Positions 59,695 to 64,000 of a stretch of 64,000 nucleotides of DNA are shown in pieces (the stretch's first letter is position 1; every line of letters begins with the position of its first letter). The stretch is taken from contig DYBQ01000004.1 in assembly GCA_019418545.1 (NCBI GenBank), forward strand, positions 1 through 64,000. The letters run 5' to 3'. A program made the translations under genes and the position numbers. This DNA is from Clostridiales bacterium. GTDB taxonomy: Bacteria; Bacillota; Clostridia; Oscillospirales; Acutalibacteraceae. Under the pieces are notes generated by a model. That model saw nothing but the letters and a program-made list of their open reading frames with translations, did no database searches and was not told the origin of the DNA.

Positions 59695-60035
59695 ACGATT
59701 TCCCTACCTTTCTCTGCGTTGCCGGCCGGCACCTCTGCTGCAAGGGTTTCTAATTTTTTTGCAAACCCTTCATCCAGAATCGCTACAATTCCGGCTCTTT
59801 TTCCGATTGCCTGGCTAACGCTCTCTATGGTCTCATGGATGGTAAGAACCGGTACGCCTGCCCGTTCCGCGGAAAACCGTACTCCCGCGGCGGTTTTTGC
59901 AGAGATATCCTCCGCTACCAGAACCAGACGCGCCTTTCTTTTCCCGAGGGATTCCTCCACTGCATCGCGGCCCCATGAAATTTTTCCAGCCCGCCGTGCA
60001 ATGCCCAGGAGAGAGAGCAGCCGATTTATGTTCAC
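59691..60035 (-). CDS. ylxQ: L7Ae-family RNA-binding protein YlxQ
   Basis: 114 residues: [50 protein letters not shown]. This is the L7Ae/L30e fold that binds kink-turns. YlxQ sits between ylxR and infB in nearly all Firmicutes. Start ATG overlaps the stop of ylxR (ATGA). Suspected ribosome-associated function, unproven. Confidence 0.92.
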   Translation of the reverse strand: MNINRLLSLLGIARRAGKISWGRDAVEESLGKRKARLVLVAEDISAKTAAGVRFSAERAGVPVLTIHETIESVSQAIGKRAGIVAILDEGFAKKLETLAAEVPAGNAEKGREIV

Positions 60036-60328
60036 GGTTGAATCTCCTCCTCCATGCGGTCATAAACCTCATCTGGAATCTTGCAGGAAAACGCCTTTTC
60101 AAACCGGCGGGCTTTTCTTGCTGCCTTCAGACATTCTACGCTTCTACAGACATAAGCGCCTCTCCCCGGCTTGCGTCCGCCAAGATCCAGCGAAATCTCT
60201 CCGGCCTGTATCACATTGCCGTTTTCATCCTTCACATCCGGCCCTTTTACTACTCGGACCAGTTCCCGTTTGGGCTTCATCTCTCCGCATCCTGTACACA
60301 TGCGCATGGGAACGCGCTTCTGCCGCAT
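60032..60328 (-). CDS. rnpM: RnpM/YlxR nucleic acid-binding protein
   Basis: 98 residues from the ATG at 60328 (MRQKRVPMRMCTGCGEMKPKRELVRVV). DUF448 signatures PMRMCTGCGEMKPKRELVRV and GRKPGRGAYVC. The homologous B. subtilis protein modulates RNase P. It is 47 bases after nusA, and its stop overlaps the ylxQ start. Confidence 0.93.
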   Translation of the reverse strand: MRQKRVPMRMCTGCGEMKPKRELVRVVKGPDVKDENGNVIQAGEISLDLGGRKPGRGAYVCRSVECLKAARKARRFEKAFSCKIPDEVYDRMEEEIQP

Positions 60329-60375
60329 AAGCATCCTCCTTTTTCCCTGTTAGGCTTCTTTATTCAAAAGGCTTA

Positions 60376-61440
60376 TCAGGCCTCTTCTTCTCCATAAAAA
60401 CCGCTTTCCGGCTTAATATCAATTTTCCATCCTGTGAGTCTGGCTGCCAAACGTGCATTCTGTCCCTTGTTGCCAATTGCCAGGGAAAGCTGGCTGTCCG
60501 GCACGGTTACACGGCAGGCATGGCTTCCATCTTCCGCCAATTCCACCGAAATTACTTCTGCCGGCGACAACGCAGACGCAATAAATTTGGCTGAATCCTC
60601 ACTATATTCTACAATGTCAATTTTCTCCCCGCCCAGTTCGTTGACAATACTGCTCACACGGGCTCCTCTTGTACCAATGCAGGCGCCGACAGCGTCCACA
60701 TCCGGGTTGTGACTGACAACCGCCAGTTTGGTGCGGGAACCGGCTTCGCGGGATACGGCTTTGATTTCCACTGTACCATCATAAATTTCAGGCACTTCGG
60801 TTTCAAACAGACGCTTGACCAAATCGGGATGGGTACGGGAAATAATGGCTCTGGGGCCTCTCTCGGTTTCCTTTACGTCAACCACATAGACTTTAATGTG
60901 GTCGCCTTCCTTCAAATTCTCGTCTCCCACCTGTTCACTGTGAGGCAATACTGCTTCGGCTTTGCCAATCCGAAGAGTAGCTGCACCGGTCTGCGGGTCA
61001 ATGCGCTCCACCTGTGCACTTACCAATTCCTGGTGCTTGCTTTGGAACTCCTGCATCATTTGTCCCCGCTCGCCATCGCGGATGCCCTGCCGGATGATAT
61101 TCCGGGCAGTTTGTGCGGCAATTCGTCCAAATTGCTTGGTATCCAGCCGCATTCCCACTGCGCCGCCGATTTCGATGGTTGGGGAAATCTTCCGGGCTCT
61201 TTCCAGAGAAACCTCGGTTCCAGGGTCCACAACCTCTTCCACTACTGTTTTTTTCAAATACACTTCAAATTTACCAGTAGCATCATCCATATTGATAATG
61301 ACATCCTCGTTGCCATAGCTGTTTTTGCAGGCAGTGATGATGGCCTTGCGGATTTTATCCAGCATAAAGTCCACCGGAATGCCTCTCTCTTTTTCCAGCA
61401 AGTGCAGTGCTTCAAATACTTCGTTTGCCATATCACTCAT
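60376..61440 (-). CDS. nusA: Transcription elongation/termination factor NusA
   Basis: 354 residues. The N-terminal RNA polymerase-binding domain (EVFEALHLLEKERGIPVDFMLDKIRKAI) is followed by S1 (MQEFQSKHQELVSAQVERID), KH1 (VVSHNPDVDAVGACIGTRGARVSSI) and KH2 (LSLAIGNKGQNARLAARLTGWKIDI). It has no acidic C-terminal repeats, as in Firmicutes. It enhances pausing and intrinsic termination. It overlaps rimP by 8 bases (ATG at 61440; ATG 61431 is an alternative). Confidence 0.97.
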   Translation of the reverse strand: MSDMANEVFEALHLLEKERGIPVDFMLDKIRKAIITACKNSYGNEDVIINMDDATGKFEVYLKKTVVEEVVDPGTEVSLERARKISPTIEIGGAVGMRLDTKQFGRIAAQTARNIIRQGIRDGERGQMMQEFQSKHQELVSAQVERIDPQTGAATLRIGKAEAVLPHSEQVGDENLKEGDHIKVYVVDVKETERGPRAIISRTHPDLVKRLFETEVPEIYDGTVEIKAVSREAGSRTKLAVVSHNPDVDAVGACIGTRGARVSSIVNELGGEKIDIVEYSEDSAKFIASALSPAEVISVELAEDGSHACRVTVPDSQLSLAIGNKGQNARLAARLTGWKIDIKPESGFYGEEEA

Positions 61441-61957
61441 CCTCCAAAAAATCTTCCTCCATTACCCGAACTGTGACCCGTTCTTTTGCGGTAATGGTGG
61501 TGGTTTCTGTTTCTTCCTCTCCGGTTTGTAAAACGATGCTTCCATCCTCCTGATAGCTGCGCAGGATTCCTCCCACTTCACGGCTTCCATCTTCCAGCGG
61601 ACGAATGAGCTTTACAATTACAAAACAGTCCAGAAAAGCATCAAAATGTTCCGGGCGAACCAGTTCCCTGTTAATTCCAGGAGAACTAACCTCCAGGCAG
61701 TAACTCTGCTCAATTGGGTCCAGCTCATCCAATGGTCCGTTAACAGCCCGGCTCATCGCTTCACAATCTTCAATGCCCACGCCTTCCGGTTTATCAATGA
61801 AAATTCGAAGATACCACAAAGCGCCTTCTTTCACAAACCGCACGTCCCAAAGTATCAAACCCAGGCTTTCTGCAATAGGCTGTGCCAACTTCCAAACAGC
61901 TGCAGCGGTGTTTCCTTGCCTTTTGGTCTTGGGCTTTTTGCTTCCTGCCAAATTCAT
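61433..61957 (-). CDS. rimP: Ribosome maturation factor RimP
   Basis: 174 residues. The N-terminal alpha/beta domain (VWKLAQPIAESLGLILWDVRFVKEGALWYLRIFIDKPEGVGIEDCEAMSRAVNGPLDELDPI, YCLEVSSPGINREL) is followed by a C-terminal SH3-like domain with acidic tail. A 20-residue basic N-terminal extension (GSKKPKTKRQGN) exceeds the usual length of about 150. First gene of the nusA-infB operon. A terminator-like hairpin lies between its promoter and its start. Confidence 0.94.
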   Translation of the reverse strand: MNLAGSKKPKTKRQGNTAAAVWKLAQPIAESLGLILWDVRFVKEGALWYLRIFIDKPEGVGIEDCEAMSRAVNGPLDELDPIEQSYCLEVSSPGINRELVRPEHFDAFLDCFVIVKLIRPLEDGSREVGGILRSYQEDGSIVLQTGEEETETTTITAKERVTVRVMEEDFLEDE

Positions 61958-61975
61958 TCACCTCATAATACAAAC

Positions 61976-62001
61976 AAAAGAGCGGGTCGCCCCACTCTTT
62001 T
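61976..62001 (-). terminator. Terminator/attenuator between spoVT and rimP
   Basis: On the minus strand AAAAGAG-T-GGG and CCC-G-CTCTTTT form a continuous 11-bp stem (one U-G pair) closed by a GCGA tetraloop, followed by GTTTGTATT. As plus-strand RNA it has a C/A mismatch, so it works leftward. It ends spoVT and also lies within the rimP leader if the promoter at 62025-62053 is used. Confidence 0.8.
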
Positions 62002-62024
62002 ATCCTCATCCTATACTTTTCACT

Positions 62025-62053
62025 ATTGTATCACAACCGTTTCTCTATTGCAA
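62025..62053 (-). promoter_or_regulatory. Promoter for the rimP-nusA-infB operon
   Basis: Minus-strand TTGCAA (62053-62048), 17-base spacer, TACAAT (62030-62025). The transcription start would be near 62018, upstream of the hairpin at 62001-61976. Confidence 0.6.
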
Positions 62054-62111
62054 GAGTGCAAACCGCCGAAAAACGGGGATTTCTCCGCAAAAAAGCCAGC
62101 TTTTCTCACGG

Positions 62112-62657
62112 TTACGGCTCCTCCATGTGGCTTGCCAGAAATGCAGCTGTTGCCTGCGCTAATTTCACTCGAGTTTCTCCTGGCTCCGTGGATTCTCCCT
62201 CTGTATCTAAAAGGGCAACAGCTCCCAACACGTCACCGCAGGCCAAGATAGGATACATAACCGAAGCTGAGCGCGGTACACCTTCCAAAGGAAGAAGCTT
62301 CCGGCTGTCGCGGCTCCATATAAAGTTCTTCCGATTTTGCAGATACTGCTCCATATCTGCTGAGATTCTCCTTTCCAGCACTTCTCGCTTGGGAATCCCA
62401 GCAGCTGCCACTACATGGTCGCCGTCACAGATTACGGATGGGCTGCCAGAAATCTGGCTTAATACTTCCGCACACTTTCCAGCTGTAGATGATAGCTCCC
62501 CTACCGGGGAATACTTTTTAAAAATCACGCCGCCCTGGGTATCCGTATAAATTTCCAGCGGGTCCCCTTCGCGGATGCGAAGGGTGCGTCTGATTTCTTT
62601 TGGGATAACCACACGTCCCAAATCATCAATCCTGCGGACAATTCCTGTTGCTTTCAT
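62112..62657 (-). CDS. spoVT: Stage V sporulation regulator SpoVT
   Basis: 181 residues. The N-terminal AbrB-type swapped-hairpin DNA-binding domain (MKATGIVRRIDDLGRVVIPKEIRRTLRIREGDPLEIYTDTQGGVIFKKYSP) is followed by a GAF-like domain (60-175: CAEVLSQISGSPSVICDGDHVVAAAG, YPILACGDVLGAVALL). SpoVT modulates sigma-G-dependent genes in the forespore and marks this organism as a sporulator. AATGGAGG upstream. It has a terminator between it and rimP. Confidence 0.93.
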   Translation of the reverse strand: MKATGIVRRIDDLGRVVIPKEIRRTLRIREGDPLEIYTDTQGGVIFKKYSPVGELSSTAGKCAEVLSQISGSPSVICDGDHVVAAAGIPKREVLERRISADMEQYLQNRKNFIWSRDSRKLLPLEGVPRSASVMYPILACGDVLGAVALLDTEGESTEPGETRVKLAQATAAFLASHMEEP

Positions 62658-62823
62658 ATTTTATTCCTCCATTTTTTGCAGAATATTTCCTTGGTAGTAT
62701 CTGCAAAAGGTGGAAGGATATGCACAAAGGAATGATTCAATTTACAAAAATTGCACATCCTCATTAAAGAAAATAACTGTTCCCGCCAGTGCTTGATAAA
62801 ACATCGTATTGTTATGGAAATTG

Positions 62824-62853
62824 TTGCAGTATTCACTTTTTATATGATATAAT
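62824..62853 (+). promoter_or_regulatory. Promoter for the lipoprotein gene
   Basis: TTGCAG (62824-62829), 18-base spacer, TATAAT (62848-62853), about 90 bases before the start codon. The rest of the 286-base interval to spoVT holds no recognisable element. Confidence 0.5.
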
Positions 62854-62943
62854 ATGTGTGTCAAAATTAGTTGCTTTTTGTAAACGCAGCCTTCTGCACA
62901 ACCATATTTTGACACCTACTTGTTGAAAAAGGAGAGATGCTAC

Positions 62944-63363
62944 TTGAAAAAACGTTTTTCTGCAGTTCTGGCTCTTCTTGTTGCAATGGTTTTATCGATT
63001 TCTCTTGCCTCCTGCAACACAGAGCCCCTTACAGTCGAAGATTTCATCCAATCCGATAGCTTTAAACAGGAAGTCGATGAGGTTCGAAGCCAACTGGATG
63101 AACAGGGAATCGACATTGAATTTAAAGCGGAAGGCAACAAGCTGGTATATGTATACCATTTGCAGCAGGAGCTTTCTGACGATGAGGCTTCCCTTTATAA
63201 GGGCATTATGGAGGCTTCTTCCTCTGAAATGACAAATTTGCTCAAGGGCGTTTATGATGACATGGTTGAATTTATCGGCGATGATGCTGATGTTTCTGTG
63301 TCTATGGAATACTATGACAGCGCCGATAAACCTTTAGCTTCCTTTACCTATCCTGAATCCTAA
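62944..63363 (+). CDS. DUF4854-type lipoprotein
   Basis: 139 residues with a TTG start at 62944, about 8 bases after AAGGAGAG; longer starts at 62920 lack a site. Basic residues, a hydrophobic run (SAVLALLVAMVLSISL) and the lipobox LASC form a lipoprotein signal peptide. The mature part is acidic (VEDFIQSDSFKQEVDEVRSQLDEQG, SVSMEYYDSADKPLASFTY) and fits DUF4854 from memory. Surface-exposed, function unknown. Followed by a strong terminator. Confidence 0.75.
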   Translation: MKKRFSAVLALLVAMVLSISLASCNTEPLTVEDFIQSDSFKQEVDEVRSQLDEQGIDIEFKAEGNKLVYVYHLQQELSDDEASLYKGIMEASSSEMTNLLKGVYDDMVEFIGDDADVSVSMEYYDSADKPLASFTYPES

Positions 63364-63421
63364 AAAACGGCAGGACCTGCCATCCCCAAACTGTCGAAAA
63401 AACTGGCTGCACTTTTTGACA

Positions 63422-63456
63422 AAAAAGGCTCCGATGCATAGCATCGGAGCCTTTTC
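63422..63456. terminator. Bidirectional terminator between the lipoprotein and URO-D genes
   Basis: GGCTCCGATGC and GCATCGGAGCC form a perfect 11-bp stem with an ATA loop, flanked by AAAAAA on the left and TTTTCTT on the right, so it can stop transcription in both directions. Confidence 0.92.
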
Positions 63457-63474
63457 TTATATCAAATTTAAAAA

Positions 63475-64000
63475 TTAGCGATAAATAGCTTCTTCGCGCC
63501 AGATTTTCTGCATCAGCTCATAACGCTCCAGAGGCATACCTGTGTACGCACAGTTGGAGGTGGAGAAAATAAATCCATAATTGCCGTCCATACCTTCACG
63601 CAGGCAGCGATGCACATCATCAATGGCTTCCTGTTCAGTGCCGGTTTGCAGCAGGCCGCAGTTTACGTTACCAATGGTGCAGATTCGGTCACCATATTTT
63701 TTCCGCACTTCTGTCAGGTTCATGTGACCCTGCGGGTCAATGGAGTGCAGGGCATCCGGGCCGCAGGCAACAATCTGGTCCAAAATAGGATTGATATTAC
63801 CATCGGTATGCTTAATGGTGTAATATCCCAGGCGGCGATATGTGTCGATGCATTCCTTCAGGTGGGGTGCTACCAGTTCTTCAAACAGTTCGGGGGAGAA
63901 GAAGGGGTTCACATTAAAAGCATAGTCAGAGCACAGAGCAAAGCAGTCCAGCAAGCCGGTACCGCTAAGAGCAGATGCTACTTTCTCCATTTTTTCCATC
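63475..64000 (-). CDS. Uroporphyrinogen decarboxylase-family protein, 5' end outside window
   Basis: About 175 C-terminal residues of a protein that usually has 340-370. The ATG at 63999 is probably internal. FFSPELFEELVAPHLKECIDTYRRLGYYTIKHTDGNINPILDQIV, the ALHSIDPQGHMNLTEVRKKYGDRICTIGNVNC strand and IFSTSNCAYTGMPLERYELM fit the URO-D superfamily, in the branch that includes corrinoid/cobalamin methyltransferases rather than haem HemE. Specific substrate unknown without the N-terminus and neighbours. Confidence 0.8.
   Translation of the reverse strand, partial: MEKMEKVASALSGTGLLDCFALCSDYAFNVNPFFSPELFEELVAPHLKECIDTYRRLGYYTIKHTDGNINPILDQIVACGPDALHSIDPQGHMNLTEVRKKYGDRICTIGNVNCGLLQTGTEQEAIDDVHRCLREGMDGNYGFIFSTSNCAYTGMPLERYELMQKIWREEAIYR

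Noticed and set aside
1..64000. Mobile elements, CRISPR arrays, toxin-antitoxin pairs, tRNA or rRNA genes
   Set aside because: I looked for transposase or integrase motifs, regularly spaced repeats, and tRNA T-loop and acceptor patterns on both strands and found none I could support.

Overview
The window looks like a chromosomal segment of a spore-forming, low-to-mid GC, Gram-positive gut-type anaerobe of the Clostridia, most likely Oscillospirales (inference). The signs are SpoVT, AbrB/GntR/PadR regulators, a T-box leader, a class B sortase, the mreBCD-PBP2-minD-mgsA order, the rimP-nusA-ylxR-ylxQ-infB...pnp order, and strong AAGGAGG ribosome binding sites. I see no insertion sequence, prophage, CRISPR array, rRNA or tRNA gene. 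It is mostly core genome with a few accessory pockets.

Layout. 1-3.7 kb: zapA, a U32 peptidase, dut and a DUF4321 protein (+). 3.8-10.2 kb: the cell-shape/division cluster mreB, mreC, mreD, mrdA-type PBP, minD and mgsA (+). 10.2-14.7 kb: a T-box leader, hisS, aspS and purC (+). 14.8-21.6 kb (-): cysteine desulfurase, thiI, cinA, class B sortase and a serine hydrolase. 21.6-24 kb: a Fur-family gene (+) faces htrA (-), with a structured RNA element between them. 24-27.2 kb: a vitamin B6 salvage locus (MocR/PdxR-type regulator divergent from an ECF S-component and pyridoxal kinase). 27.3-34 kb: NSS transporter, PadR, two HAD phosphatases and YitT (+), then an esterase and a glycolipid glycosyltransferase (-). 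34-41.1 kb (+): VanW protein, GT2 glycosyltransferase, nadE, GNAT, a seven-TM protein and an XRE regulator. 41.2-44.3 kb (-): HAD protein, phosphoglucomutase, YfcE phosphodiesterase. 44.4-45.5 kb (+): three small unknown genes. 45.5-50.3 kb (-): an osmoadaptation-like operon, K+/H+ antiporter-proB-proA-unknown membrane protein. 50.4-62 kb (-): the translation operon rimP-nusA-rnpM-ylxQ-infB-two small membrane genes-rbfA-nrnA-truB-ribF-rpsO-pnp. 62.1-64 kb: spoVT (-), a lipoprotein (+) and a URO-D family gene (-) cut by the window edge.

The best leads are regulatory RNA rather than new enzymes. They are a T-box upstream of hisS-aspS whose specifier contains overlapping Asp (GAC) and His (CAC) codons and whose antiterminator bulge fits tRNA-Asp; a pseudoknot-ordered element after htrA whose stems are continuous only on the minus strand; a 19-position hairpin between mreB and mreC; a GNRA-capped terminator between the rimP-nusA promoter and its first gene; and a three-tier hairpin in the pnp leader. 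Protein leads are the three-gene small-protein cassette at 44.5-45.5 kb and two small membrane proteins inserted between infB and rbfA.
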